From Edolisoma coerulescens (lineage: Eukaryota > Chordata > Aves > Passeriformes > Campephagidae): a DNA stretch of 64,000 nucleotides. The position numbers and the translations under genes were made by a program. The notes under the pieces are model-generated. The model searched no databases, was not told where the DNA came from, and worked only from the letters and a program-made list of their open reading frames with translations. Position 1 is the first letter of the stretch, and every line of letters begins with the position of its first letter. The stretch is taken from the NCBI GenBank assembly GCA_013397115.1, contig VWZW01004026.1, positions 1,426,652 to 1,490,651 on the forward strand, given 5' to 3'. Positions 50,801 to 60,930 of the stretch are shown piece after piece.

Positions 50801-52508
50801 CTTCTGCAACGAATCAAGAGAATAATCTATGATGCCAAGTCTACTATAGTGGTAAGTTTTATTTTTCATTGAATTAGATGGTGCCCTTATCAATCAGGAT
50901 ACAAATACTTTTAGAGGGTTTTAAAAATATTTTTATATGAGTTGTTTTATATTGTGTATATTGTGTATATATTATAGGTATATGTATAGGTTTAAGCCAA
51001 ATGAACTTCTTGATTAATTTTTTTAATAATATGAGTAATAAATATTCACCATATCTTAGTTGCTTCATTTTTCACTGCTTTTCTGTATGCCTGACATGTA
51101 TTTTAAGGGATAGAACAGAGAGAATTCAAGATCTTTTCCTTGACCCTTTTGACATCCTTTCCTGAAACTGGTATCACTTCACTGTTCTGGGGAATGTTAC
51201 ATTTTTGGTCTAGTTAGTTAGAACATAAGGGGATTAAATACTACTCTTTGTGTAGTTTTAAAGCAAACATTTTTATCATCTTTCTCATAAGTTAATTATG
51301 CTTAACAAAATTTTGTTGGGAAGATGTACACCAATCCATTTCTTGACTTGTCCTACACAAGCAACTAAACCTGTGCTGTGAATTTAAATTGAAACTCATT
51401 TGTTTCTAAATGAGTGACTTCCAAACTTCTGTGAAAGTGCAATATTTAGCCACCAGTTTCTGAAACCATAAGTCCTTCTTCCTGTGCCATTAAGCTGCTC
51501 CTCAGCAGGAGGCTCTCTAGAATTTTTCTGCAGACTAATTTTGGAGATAGAGACACAAGTAAGAGATGAAACCTTTTTCTTCAAAGTGTGTTTTAACACT
51601 CTTAGAACAACTGTTTCTAAAGCTTCAAAGAATGCATAGGATGTGGAATTGGCATGTAAACTTTAACTATCCCAATGCAATATTGTACTATTTGAACTTC
51701 TGTGTCATTTTTTATGAATTTATAGTAGAAATTGTTGAAGTTCAGGACTCCTTGCCATTTTTGCAGAAGAAACCAAACAAACGAACATAATAAAAAAAAC
51801 CCCACAAAGCAACAACGATAATAAAACCCAAACCCCAAACCAAACAAGCAGAAAAACAAAATAGCCCATCCATTAGGACAAGAGGACAGAGTCTGTGGCA
51901 GGGAAAGTTTAGGCTGGACATTAGGAAGAAGTTCTTGACAGGAAGGATGATTGTGCATTGGAATAGGCTGCCCAGGGAGGTGGTGGGGTTCACCATCCCT
52001 GGGGGTGTTTAATAAAAGACTGGATGTGGCACTTAGTGCTGTGGTCTTGGTGGTGGTGTTATGTCATAGGTTGGACTTGATGATCTCAAAGGTCTTTTCC
52101 AACCTGGTTGATTCCGTGATCCCTCTGAAAAACACTGATTCTCATTCTGGATGTTTTTTGAATAAATACAGAGTGATAAGAGAAGTAGTGCAGTAACTTT
52201 ATATATTCACTGAAAGTGGTTTTTACTTTCTATTTCAACAGTCTGTGTTCAAGAGTTCACCACTGCTGGGATGCTTTCTCTTTGGGTTGCCCTTAGGGGT
52301 CATCAGCATCATGTGTTACGGAATCTGCACAGCTGATACAGAGGGAGAGGTATTTGAGCATGAGGGAGCTAAAAAGGAAAGTGGTGATCGGGAGCTCACA
52401 GATGAAGGCAGTGAGGAAGAACAAGAGGAGGAAAAGAATGGAAAATACACAGAACTTTCAGATGGAGAGCTTAAACAGAAAGACATAATGGAAAAGAAAA
52501 AAGACTAA
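26142..52508 (+). CDS. TMX3: TMX3, thioredoxin-related transmembrane protein 3 (exons 2-16; exon 1 missing)
   Basis: This gene encodes an ER-membrane thiol oxidoreductase of the protein disulfide isomerase family, which oxidises or rearranges disulfides in client proteins in the ER lumen. Fifteen exons totalling 1325 bp join in frame, from xTG-GTT-GCC in exon 2 to a TAA stop at 52506-52508, giving 440 codons. About 15 more are expected from exon 1; the human protein is 454 residues from memory. Visible features are the end of the signal peptide, a thioredoxin domain with CGHC (about residues 53-56), the cis-Pro in GYPT, further thioredoxin-like domains, sequons NSS and NTS, one hydrophobic segment near the C terminus, an acidic cytosolic tail and a final KKKD di-lysine retrieval signal. 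All introns are GT-AG. The start codon is not in the sequence, apparently lost in an assembly gap upstream of exon 2. Identity is recognised from the strongly conserved protein sequence; a paralogue such as TMX4 or PDIA is excluded by the tail and the exon content. Confidence 0.96.
26359..26720 (-). mobile_element. CR1 LINE 3' end, antisense, in TMX3 intron 2
   Basis: The same sequence as 25471-25673 but complete: it continues with TTTCCTGATATCCAACTTAA and GAGGTCTCTCCTCGGTCTCA. It lies 162 bp downstream of exon 2, in the opposite orientation to TMX3. Confidence 0.94.
27954..27991. repeat. Perfect AT-only inverted repeat, 14-bp arms, TMX3 intron 2
   Basis: AAATTAAAATTTAA (27954-27967) and TTAAATTTTAATTT (27978-27991) pair perfectly around a 10-base loop. 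Low complexity makes a chance origin plausible. Confidence 0.85.
29029..29621 (-). pseudogene. Possible broken antisense coding relic in TMX3 intron 2, unidentified
   Basis: Two overlapping minus-strand frames look more protein-like than their surroundings. The first is open from about 29618 to 29211, has no ATG at its head (it starts after a TGA), and includes LLHHPKHCRAYERTSESPAS. The second is open from about 29256 to 29035 and ends in a charged, helix-prone stretch, VLRKVDCNLASRKEEKRERM and HLEAELSHRVY, then a stop. A single frame change within 29211-29256 would join them. A sequence like TCTAATTACAG at the head could be an old acceptor. I do not recognise the protein. It could be a retrocopy, an exon relic or chance. 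Confidence 0.3.
30840..30879 (+). CDS. TMX3: TMX3 exon 3
   Basis: A 40 bp exon after acceptor CTTTCTAG and before donor GTGAGT. Its first G completes the Ser codon from exon 2; it then reads FKENRKDDIWLVD, the first strand of the thioredoxin fold leading to the active site. It ends in phase 0. Confidence 0.95.
31867..31990 (+). CDS. TMX3: TMX3 exon 4, thioredoxin active site
   Basis: A 124 bp exon that starts in phase 0 after TTCTCAG and ends with one base before GTAAGT. It reads FYAPWCGHCKKLEPVW and on to the KVGKMDAT segment. The redox pair is TGT at 31882-31884 and TGC at 31891-31893 (CGHC), with the aromatic Trp before it as in active PDI domains. Both catalytic cysteines are intact. Confidence 0.97.
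35150..35195 (+). CDS. TMX3: TMX3 exon 5, cis-proline loop
   Basis: A 46 bp exon between TTTCAG and GTAAGT. With the flanking codon it reads S-IASEFGVRGYPTIK-L. The Pro codon at 35182-35184 is the cis-proline opposite the CGHC site that thioredoxin-fold oxidoreductases need for substrate contact. Confidence 0.95.
36171..36251 (+). CDS. TMX3: TMX3 exon 6
   Basis: An 81 bp exon after ATCTAG, before GTAAGT. It reads LKGDLAYNYRGPRTKDD and IIEFANRVAG, the end of the first thioredoxin domain (last strand and helix). It begins by completing a Leu codon and ends two bases into Gly. Confidence 0.95.
36545..36826 (+). mobile_element. CR1 LINE 3' end in TMX3 intron 6, sense
   Basis: Blocks ACAGGATAAGGGGCAATGGT, GTTGCCCAGAGAAGTTGTGG, GATGCCCCATCTCTGGAACT and GGTTGGACCAGATGATCTTT, ending GTGTGATTCTGTGA. 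It starts about 294 bp after the exon 6 donor. Confidence 0.93.
36923..36938. repeat. 16-G homopolymer, TMX3 intron 6
   Basis: Sixteen consecutive G, about 97 bp after the CR1 insertion and about 195 bp before exon 7. It can support G-quadruplex formation in RNA and DNA and is error-prone in sequencing. Confidence 0.9.
37134..37233 (+). CDS. TMX3: TMX3 exon 7
   Basis: A 100 bp exon after CTTTCCAG. It reads PLIRPLPSQHMFDHV and ends at GGESPLK. This opens the second thioredoxin-like, non-catalytic domain. Its donor AAG|GTTTGA is unusually weak, yet the frame requires this junction: exon 8 continues with EKYIEVASE as in mammalian TMX3. Confidence 0.93.
37485..37562 (+). CDS. TMX3: TMX3 exon 8
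   Basis: A 78 bp, phase 0-0 exon between TTTTCAG and GTAAGC. It reads EKYIEVASELIVYTYFFSAS then EDVLPE. It belongs to the non-catalytic thioredoxin-like region. Intron 7 before it is only 251 bp. Confidence 0.95.
39788..39854 (+). CDS. TMX3: TMX3 exon 9
   Basis: A 67 bp exon after CTTTCAG, ending one base into a codon before GTAAGT. It reads YVTLPELPAVMVFKDGTYF and VYD. PAVMVFKD is a typical thioredoxin-fold strand, here without a CXXC. Confidence 0.95.
41796..41825. repeat. 30-T homopolymer at the intron 9 acceptor
   Basis: Thirty consecutive T are followed by CTCCCCAG and exon 10, so this run is the polypyrimidine tract. Just before it are nine A, then TTAATCC. Length is likely variable and prone to sequencing error. 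Confidence 0.95.
41834..41932 (+). CDS. TMX3: TMX3 exon 10
   Basis: A 99 bp exon after an acceptor whose pyrimidine tract is 30 consecutive T (41796-41825) plus CTCCCCAG; the donor is GTGAGA. It reads EYEDGDLSSWINRERFQGYL and on to YELGDTG. The frame is continuous on both sides. Confidence 0.94.
43866..43923 (+). CDS. TMX3: TMX3 exon 11, first N-glycosylation sequon
   Basis: A 58 bp exon between TTTTAG and GTACAG. It reads KLVAIAVIDDKNSSVEHT; the NSS sequon matches a sequon at the same place in mammalian TMX3 (NTS, from memory), fitting a lumenal glycosylated domain. Confidence 0.94.
44643..44696 (+). CDS. TMX3: TMX3 exon 12
   Basis: A 54 bp exon between CTTCCAG and GTAGGC. It reads LKSIIQEVARDYRDNFH, with split Arg codons at both ends, an amphipathic helix of a thioredoxin-like domain. 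Confidence 0.94.
45023..45079 (+). CDS. TMX3: TMX3 exon 13
   Basis: A 57 bp exon after CTTACAG, before GTAAGT. It reads DFQFGHMDGNDYINSLLM. It ends two bases into an Asp codon completed by exon 14. Confidence 0.94.
48466..48595 (+). CDS. TMX3: TMX3 exon 14, second N-glycosylation sequon
   Basis: A 130 bp exon after TTTCCAG, before GTAAGT. It reads DLTIPTIVVLNTSNQQYF and on to MVQFINNILDGTAE. VLNTS is a sequon conserved in mammals. IPTIVVLN has the strand and cis-Pro pattern of a thioredoxin-like fold. Confidence 0.95.
49708..49726. repeat. T10G9 tract, TMX3 intron 14
   Basis: Ten T are followed directly by nine G. No functional motif is attached. Confidence 0.9.
50783..50851 (+). CDS. TMX3: TMX3 exon 15
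   Basis: A 69 bp phase 0-0 exon between TTTCAG and GTAAGT. It reads AQGGDGLLQRIKRIIYDAK then STIV, the stretch linking the last lumenal domain to the membrane segment. Confidence 0.94.
51789..51859. repeat. A- and C-rich tract before the intron 15 CR1
   Basis: AAAACCCAAACCCCAAACCA-type sequence. It abuts the 5' limit of the CR1 fragment at about 51870. Confidence 0.85.
51870..52121 (+). mobile_element. CR1 LINE 3' end in TMX3 intron 15, sense
   Basis: Blocks TTAGGACAAGAGGACAGAGT, GTTTAGGCTGGACATTAGGA, AGGCTGCCCAGGGAGGTGGT and GGTTGGACTTGATGATCTCA, ending GATTCCGTGATCC. It lies only 120 bp before the exon 16 acceptor, and an A- and C-rich tract (51789-51859) precedes it. Confidence 0.94.
52242..52508 (+). 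CDS. TMX3: TMX3 exon 16: membrane segment, acidic tail, KKKD end
   Basis: The last coding exon follows TTTCAACAG. Its first 22 hydrophobic codons after SVFKSSP (about 52263-52328, including CFLFGLPLGVISIM) form the single membrane helix. The cytosolic tail is rich in Glu, Lys and Asp and looks much less conserved than the lumenal part; it ends KKKD then TAA. Lysines at -3 and -4 from the C terminus fit the COPI di-lysine ER retrieval signal known for TMX3. Confidence 0.95.
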   Translation, partial: SVFKSSPLLGCFLFGLPLGVISIMCYGICTADTEGEVFEHEGAKKESGDRELTDEGSEEEQEEEKNGKYTELSDGELKQKDIMEKKKD

Positions 52509-55290
52509 CTTGTTTAACAAGAGAATTCTCTAGGGTTTCCAAATAGACTTATTTATTGGCAGTTGTCATTTATTGATTATCTTCATGAAAGAGGACTGTT
52601 TTATCTGCATTATGGTAGTTTTGACTTGCATGTATTCAAATTTTCTCAGAAATTGACAGAAAAAAAAAGGGTGTTCTCTTAATTGTCCTTAGTAGATTAA
52701 CAAAGAGCAATTAGACTGAAGAAATTTTCAGGTACAGTTCTACACCGTTTTTGTAAGAGTTTTGAATTGTTCATTTCCAGAACAGTGAGATAATGTTACT
52801 TTACCTTACTATATGTGATGAACTGCTACTAATATAGCCCAGCTGTGCATTCATTCATATAAAATTAAAGCTGAAAACAAGGAAAGGCTAAGAGAGCTGT
52901 AAAGTGTTTCAGAGCCTGATAGCGATAGACAGCAAGTTTTCTAAGAAGTCACATGTTCTACCTGTTGCACATTATTACGGGGGGAAAAAAACAAAACCAA
53001 CAAACTTTTCTATTTTCTCAAATTAAATGTAAATTGTTGGGAATTGGAGGACTGTTCTACCATGTAATAATGTAATTATTGGCAGTCAAGAATGTTTACT
53101 AGATACAGGTTGTGGGAATTATATGCTAAGTTAAGTGTTTATTAGTGCTTTAGCAGATAAAGTTATTGGAAAATTATGTTAAAAACCTTTTAGAATGTGA
53201 TTGCCTGTTAATTATTTTCTGTGAGTGCTAGCACACTTAGAGTGCAAAAGATCTGTAAGTTTTCTGAATCTGCAGCACTGCTTGATAAAGGAAGACAAAA
53301 ATACGAACAGCCTCTGACTATTTGTATAACTCTCTAATGACAAGGTTTTTGAATGGTGTAAATTTATTTTACAGTGTTTTCTTGAGATTGTTATATATCT
53401 TTGAGGTAGGTAGTTTTGTTTGAGACTCTGAAGTAGGGAGTTAATGGAGCTTAATATTAACATTGACAGAGATTGATCAGTGTAAAGCATTTTTGTTACC
53501 TGTTTCATCATAAAAGCCACTTTTAATACAAACCTGTGACTGCAAAAAGGACTAACTTGTGTCCAGGGCTAAAGCTCTCCAAGGATAAGCTATAAAGCAG
53601 CCTTTGGCATCGATATCATGGAAAGTACCACAAAAACAAAACTTATATTGCTCCTCCTCAAACTATTCATGCTGGGGTTTTTCTTTTTTTTTCCTCTCTC
53701 TTTTTTTTTTTTTTTTTTAAGGCTGCATTACTGTATAATACAAAATATTATGTCCTCCTTATGAGGCAGCTTGATCATGTGATCATGTAAGAAATTGCTA
53801 TGCTATAGCACTAAATTAAGGAATTTTAAATAAAAAACATGAGTAAGCTTAAATAGACAAGTTGTATGTTTGAATAAATGTGGTGATGCTGTAGAATCGT
53901 AGCCAGGGAAAATGTATTGCATCTTTTTTCCCTGTGGGAAAGAAACTTGTTTCTTCTGTTTAACTAGCTTGGTAACAGCTGGCTTCATGTTGCCACGCAG
54001 AGTAGATCTCTGACTTGAAAGATTTTGGTTATCAAACAGTATAAACCACATGTAAAGAGATCAGGAATTTTTTGGGGAAAGATTCCATGTCTGATTATGA
54101 GTCCAAACTTTTTCCTTTTGGGAGGAGAGAGAAAAAATGAGGTCGTAGAACACTGAATAGCAGGTATCTGATATTTTTTTTCCCTTTTTTGTTTTCTCTG
54201 TTTTCTTTCCATGAATTGCCTTTTTTTCGTTTTTTTCATTATAGCCAGTTGTACATAGTGACTTGAGTTTTCTTGCTTTTTGTTGATGTGTTATGTTTTT
54301 GGTAGAACCTTTGAGAGGTGTAGGTCTAGCATATACAGGAGGAATGGGTGCTTTATAAAAATGTGTTTATAAAGGGGTATTTTTTTTTAAATGGTATTGA
54401 GCTCCTGAGTTGTTTATTGAAAAAAATTTTTAAAATCACTTAACGAAAGTAAGTTTCTTTGGACTTCTGCACAACTCAATGCTGATAGTCAAAATGTAGG
54501 ACTATTAAGGCAGTCCTATTAAGGCAGTAATATGTTTTCTTTATCTCTTTTGTTAAGATTTCAGTACAGATCAGTTGCATATTTCATGTTGGCTCAGGCT
54601 GGAAACCTGAAACTTTTGACTTAATAAAAAAACCTGAAGTGGTCACTGGAACGGTGCTGTTCCTTCTTTGGAATTCAATGAAAAGAAAAAAATACCCGAG
54701 TTCTGCTGCACTGCTAAGAACTGTTTCAACATGGAGCCTTCTTTTTTTGTGGTTATTTTTGTTTGTGTTTATAATCAGTAGTAGCCAGTTAACTTGCTGG
54801 GAAATCTTCTGAGATGTGGACCTGAATAACGATAAATACTGTGGAAGAAACGGATCACACTGGGATCTGTTCAAACTGTAGCACTTAATAGCTGGAGTTA
54901 ATAGGAGGAAAGCCTGTATATTGGTCGCTTCTGAACTCTAATGTCCATCAGATGTGTACTGAACTGTTGAAAATTAGACTTGGAATGTACTGCTATTTTC
55001 ATCAAATCCTTCCCCCAGCTACATTGAACAAGTCATGGGGAGAAGAAAGGTGGACAAGTCATATACTGGGTGTCAGAAGTGATGTGAAATTAAGGTGTTT
55101 GCTGTAGTCACACAAGTAATCTAGAATGCTGTCTGAGGAGGGGCATTTTATTTCTTTTCTTTAGTCTCTAGAGGTTTCTTAAAGCAACTTCATTGTAATA
55201 ACTTTGGATTCATAAAATAATGCTGCTTTTTTTAAGTCACGTGTAAGCCTTTTGTTTTTCTGTAATAAAAAGGATTTAAAAGAGCTTGTT
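52509..55290 (+). other. TMX3: Probable TMX3 3' UTR with several poly(A) signals
   Basis: AT-rich, repeat-poor sequence follows the stop. Poly(A) signal hexamers lie at 52864-52869 (ATTAAA), 53829-53834, 54623-54628 and 55264-55269 (AATAAA). The last is followed by T-rich and GT-rich sequence (about 55285-55355), the usual downstream element, so it is my best guess for the distal end. An 18-T run sits at 53701-53718. The end is inferred; no transcript data are available. Confidence 0.5.
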
Positions 55291-58200
55291 TCCTTTGCTT
55301 AATTTACAGTGTCAAGCTTAGTTGTTACATGTTGTGTAGGAGGATGTTTGTTGTAAGTGTACTTTAGGCCCCGAGTCACGCAGTGCAGAAATGCAGCTGG
55401 TATTTTGCAGTATTTTGAAAATAGTCTCTAGAGGTAGGAGTTAATATTTGCTTGTCCGTGATTTAGTGAGCGCTCTAGCAGTATAACACGAATGCATTTC
55501 CAAAAAAGAGATTTTAAAATACCAGATGTAGAGGAGTTTCTGTAGCAAAGGGAAGCTGAGTCAGCCTGTCCTAGCTTACATTTCCTTCTGGAAGCGCTTG
55601 AGTAGTCTTGGCACTTGGACGTGCACAGTCTCATGCTGCTGTGTTGTTTAGCTGGGCTGTTCTAACAGCTCTTGTCCACACTGTGGTGCTCGCTGCTTAA
55701 AGGACGGGAGGATGGCACTCTCAGACATCTGATGTGATAAAGATGGCACAAAAGTTCTTAATTCTCGTGAAGTACTTAAGCAAAAGGTTTAGCTTGGTCT
55801 GTTTTGGTCCAGAACTAACTTGCCCTGTTCCTCTTTTGTCAGCATGTTTGGAGAAGCGATTGTATTTGGAGTAGTGGGAGGGTGGAGAATTGTTCTGTTG
55901 ACAGCCAAAAGCTCAAGTCAGTGAAAAGGGTGCAAAACCAGAATGTATTTCCCTTAAGCTGTTGAAATCTCCTGAGACTACAGATGTTTCAGGCTGTATT
56001 ATCCTGTGACAGACTGCTACTGGCTCTCAAATCTTCTCAGGGAGCAAAGCCGCTTTCTGCAGTTTTGTTCTCATCACTGAGCACATCTCTAACAGATCGA
56101 ATCACACAGAGCTGTGGCACCTCATATTGCTAGAACCAAAGACAATTTTGACAGTATTGTGCTGAATGCTTTGTTGGGCTCCTGGGAGGTTTTCCTAAGC
56201 TGCCTAGGCAGTGTACATGTTCCTGAAACAATTCTCTGATTTCTGAAATTTTAACGGATTACTGTGACTATCCTGTATACAGTTTACTGACATAAAGCAC
56301 CGTTTAGCACCTGATGTGAACTCTCCTGTTGCTGGCAAACTTCCTTCTGCTTATACACTGAGGAACAGAAAAATGCAGCTGCTTAGCAAGGATACACAGA
56401 CTACAAGTATTTTACATAAAGCATTTTTGAATGGAGAATTGTGGCTTTTAACAATAAAACCTTTGAAGAGAAGCAAGGAAACCTCTAAGGTGATTACTAA
56501 TAAGAGGAATAGAATTGCTTTGTAGCTCAGTTGCACTGTTGGTGTAGTCTTCATCTAGGTTGATGACTGTCCTGACCAAAATGGTGGGTGGTTTAGGCTG
56601 TCTTGAGTTAAGAGATGGAAGTTTTGCTAAGCTCTACGGCTGACACATGAAGGGGATGAAAATGCATGGACAGAAGTAATGGGAATGGGAGAAAGGAATG
56701 GAGCAGGGCCATGTATTTTCATACCACTGTCTCGTGCTTTGGGTGGATGAGCTATGTTTAACATAAACCCCCACTGGTATGCATGGAAGTCCTTCCAAAA
56801 GAAATCTTCTATTCTCAACTTCCTGTACAGAGAGCCTTTGGCTGGTAAATTTGCCTGCCATACAGTGAGTAGCATTAGCACCAAATCAAGGTTATTTGGG
56901 AAAGTTTTTGCTGTTTCTCCACAGAAATGTACACCCCCAAATTGCTCAAAATAAGGTGCTTTAATGGTCATAATTTGTTCAAATCAAGAGCTGAGCCCCA
57001 ATTCTTTTGTCTTAGGTTGCTACACTGCTGCTTTAAAGGAATGACAATTTGTAGCGTACTTAAATTTTTGTTAAGGTGGCAACGTGGTCTTAATGCTTTC
57101 AGGAATTAAAGATCTAATCAATAATGTAGGATGTGTATTTTCATCTTAAAGAAGTGCTTTGGGTTTTCATAAACTAAAATTACATATATTGCAATAGTGG
57201 CTGCATTTTTATTCTTTTTACTTGAAGAGTAAACATTAACTCTTAATCCAAAATAGACAATGTGCTGTTCATAGACTGTTAAAGCTTTAAGTGTCTCAAT
57301 ACTAAAAGAAAACAAAAAGACTTTGGGACTTCAGTGCCTAAGTTTTTAATCCCTTCCCAAAGTAATTTTTTTTTCTTTTATCATTGAGTCATTTTGACTG
57401 GGAACTGACTGTAACTTTCTGTTAATCTTTTTTTTTCTTAGCATGCTTTTATAAAAGCATTTGTTTGAGTATTGTGACAGCATACTGTACTTGCAAAAAT
57501 TAAATGCAGATTTGGATGGCCACTGAGTAATTTTGTTTATTTCCTCTTTGCTTTTGGAAAATATGTCTTTTTTTGATCTTAAATTTGCATATTGGGCCAG
57601 TTTAGCCATTCCTTCTTAGTGCTTCTTGCAGTATCAGACAACTCACTAAACATATCCTGTTGTCCTCAGGTCTACATTATAATCTACTAGATAACATTTT
57701 CTGAAAGCAGACTAAAGAAAAAATAAAATCCCCAAACAGAGACCAACATCAAAATATCAGAGTGTTTTTGTAAGACATTTTTGGAGGTTATTTTGTCAAC
57801 AAACCATTAAATCTTCAAGTATCAGAATAACTTTCCTGTCCCTGAACAGAACATTTGGTAGAAGAGGAGGTATTTCTGCAAAAGGGTTGTCCTATGGTAG
57901 ACTGCATCTCAAAGGGTGTCGATGGTCTGTATAGAAACATGAAGTTTCTAGGAATAGAATTGCCCTGTGAAATAAGAGATCTTTATGTAAAGTGGAAGAG
58001 AGCTAAGGCTTCCTTCTTTTCAGTCACTATGAAAATGAAATTTAAGGGTATTTCCTGCAGAAGATGGGAGAAATACTTGTTGGCCCAGACAAATCGTTGA
58101 CAATGCATTAGTTCCTTCTAAGATTGAGGAAGAGATAAATTGCCTTCAGCAGATTTAACATGTAAAAGCTGTGTCTGGCTCCTGGTGGACAAAATAATAA

Positions 58201-60439
58201 TAAATTATGCTGTGCTTTCATGCAAAATTGTGCTTTATGCAAATAAACACTTGAGAATTGAGCTAAACCTTGAGATGGCATTACTGTGGTGCATATCTTC
58301 CCCCTTTGCTTTCCCATCTTTTGAAAATAACTTTTTTTAAAACAAATGCAGAAGGATTGCATATTTTTAGTCTTCATGCGTCATTTATGAAATCCCAAAA
58401 TGCTTCAATTCCATCCAAAAGTGCCATGGGTTGCAAGAGATGGTGCAATATATTGTGTTGTTAACTTCTTAAGATTTATATGATACTGCTGTGAGGTAAG
58501 AAGTATCAAAGCTGTTTTGGAGTGGGTTGAAGGAGAAGAGGTAGTTTCTAAAAGGTACATAGAAGTATTGTTCTCAGTTCCTTTGACAGACAGAAATACC
58601 AGAATATGAGAAGTTCTCTTTGGATCTTTAAGCATCATTGTCATGATTTAAGATAGAAGGATTTCTTGCAGAAGGAGGGTAAGGAATACTTGATTTCTAG
58701 AACAGGATTTAAATGAAGATATGAATCTGGAACATAGTATAGTTCTGTTTTTACACATTGCATCATGTGTTGTTATAGTTTAAGTAGTCTGTCTTAGAGA
58801 GGAAAGCTGTCAGTGCATTCGTGTAAATCTGTGTTGGGTTTTAGTTTCCAGAGAGCACCTGGAATTCAAGCATAATTCAGAAGCACAGGGTTCTTTCTGT
58901 GGGCTGTAGCTGCATCAGCTTCAGGTGCCAGAAATCTAAATGCTAAGTTACACTAAAAGTAACATTTTGAGTTGCTCACTTAGCTTTGCAAAGGCTCAAG
59001 CCATATATGGAAAATTAATCCAACTCAGGCATTGTGTGTTAACTAGTGGAGAATTATTATCTGTGACTTAAACAATCTCAAGAAGTGAAGTTGCAAGCCT
59101 TCTTTTGGTTTCACAAATGGTGGTTATGAGGTGGGAGGTATTTTTCATACTGACATCCTTAACTGTTGCATCTAAAAGGTGTGATCTTGCCTAGAAACGT
59201 GCAGCAAGGCTTGTAAGGGAATGAAGTTTGCAATGATGGCTAAAGGGATGGTGATCCTAAAGTCTATTCTTCACGTTAAGCTGCAATGGAAGCTAGGAAA
59301 GAGTTGTCAAGTAAATGCATAATAAAATAATGAAGCTTGTAATATCCACGTTCAAATGATATGCTACTCTACCATGCCAGTCATCTTAAAAGAGTGTTAA
59401 TAAGCCTGTGGTTGTGTCAGGATATGATGCACCTTGCTGGTGAGAAAAAGGGAAGTTTCCGCAGCGCTGGAGTTCTTTTAATTTCCTTTTAGAAGGAGGA
59501 ATGCCTCAGTGCTGACCCTTGGTGTGAACTAGCACTGCTGTGCTCCAAGCCAGTTGCTTTTGCCATGCCATTTCCTAGGAGCAGGAGCTTGACTGCACAG
59601 AGCAGTGGCTCTAGTAGCCTGTGTCACACACGTGTGGGTCACCCCACGGTGGTTTTCAGAAAGAGAAGTTGGCCACAGTGAACAGGAGCCAGAAAAGTGG
59701 TGGTAGTAGAGACTTTAGGACTCCCACCTTTGACACCCAGGATGTGTGCTGCTGTGAACAGCTTTAATGACCATCTGAAGGCACAGGGGAAAGGACGCTC
59801 TACACACTTGAGAAAGTCATCATTGCATTGCTGTGATGATGTATCACAAGGTAAGGAAGAATACATGAGGTGCAGAGGTGAGCAGACACAAAAGCCTGTG
59901 GCGTATTTCCTCTGCTCAGGCCCATGCATGCTTGTTTGAAGCTGGGACAAGGCCACTGTTTTGGGGACAGCAATTTCATGATCATAGACGGAGGTTGGTC
60001 TGTGCCTGCTGGTCCTTGGGCAGTGAACTTGCCCTGTCATGTTTAAATTAGAGTGTAGACATGCCATGGAGCATTAAGTTCAGTTTCTGGCCATCTTCCT
60101 TTGACGTGAAGTGCAGTTTTAAGTGAGTTACTTAGGCCATAGTTTCATTATACTGCAACTTTAATGACAGTGCTGGCTTAAGTTTCTATCCTCATACCTT
60201 TGTAGGCTGTCCTTCAAATTATGGCCAGGCAGGCTACTGGAAAAGCAGTGCTGTGACTGGAGCAATGAACTGACCCAGGTGAATACAACTCCTTGGACAG
60301 AATATTGTGCCAGCATATGAGAGAGCAAGAGTTTGGAGGAAGCAGCAGAGTGGAAAACATTTTAATTGTATTTCATGGCAAGCTGGCTATGCTGACTTAG
60401 ATATTTATTTTGCCCTTTGCTTGCTCCCTCCAGGAAACA
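55291..60439. other. Downstream DNA, no gene seen
   Basis: AT-rich and repeat-poor. Open frames reach 142 codons on the minus strand (59639-60067) but are not recognisable proteins. Part may still belong to longer TMX3 transcripts, since an AATAAA-containing stretch also occurs near 58239. Confidence 0.55.
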
Positions 60440-60930
60440 AAGGTGATTTGGCCGAGTCTGTCCAGTGAAGAAACTGTGGGTTGCTATCCCGAGATCCCTC
60501 TTTCAGTTGATGCCTTAGGTTTTAACTTTTTCAGATCCTGTACTACTTAGCATGTAACTCTGGATCTTCATACAGCCTGGTAGCTACTGTTCTCTCATGC
60601 TGGTTAGACATAACAAACCCTCTCTAGGTTTGCACTTCAAGGGCACCTTGTTGTCCCAGGCCCCAAAATATGTAAACTAAAGCCTTTGAACCGGGGGGAA
60701 ACTTGGGGTAATTACTTCATTGCCTGAGATTTTAATTGGAGAGTTAACCCTGATATGCAAATGGACCAAACTTATAAAAGTGTGAAAAACCCATGACCCA
60801 GGATCCATCTTAAGTGTAGCCTCTTGACTGCCCAGGGTGTACCTTTGAAGGCCCTTCAAATAAATACCTGCTTTTATTCTCTTAATCTTATGTAACCTCT
60901 GTTTTCAAGCAGCCACACTTCAAGGCATCA
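60440..60930 (+). mobile_element. Solo LTR-like element of an endogenous retrovirus
   Basis: The core has the layout of a retroviral LTR on the + strand: octamer ATGCAAAT at 60755-60762, TATAAAAG at 60773-60780, AATAAA at 60859-60864, then a U5-like stretch ending GGCATCA at 60930. The TATA-to-poly(A)-signal distance (about 80 bp) is normal for a short R region. No primer-binding site or gag/pol reading frame follows, so it would be a solo LTR. The 5' end and target-site duplication are not resolved. The family is not identified; an old, degenerate copy is likely. Confidence 0.5.

Noticed and set aside
59639..60067. 142-codon minus-strand frame downstream of TMX3
   Set aside because: No recognisable domain, Cys/His-rich without a zinc-finger spacing, and an overlapping 80-codon frame on the other strand.
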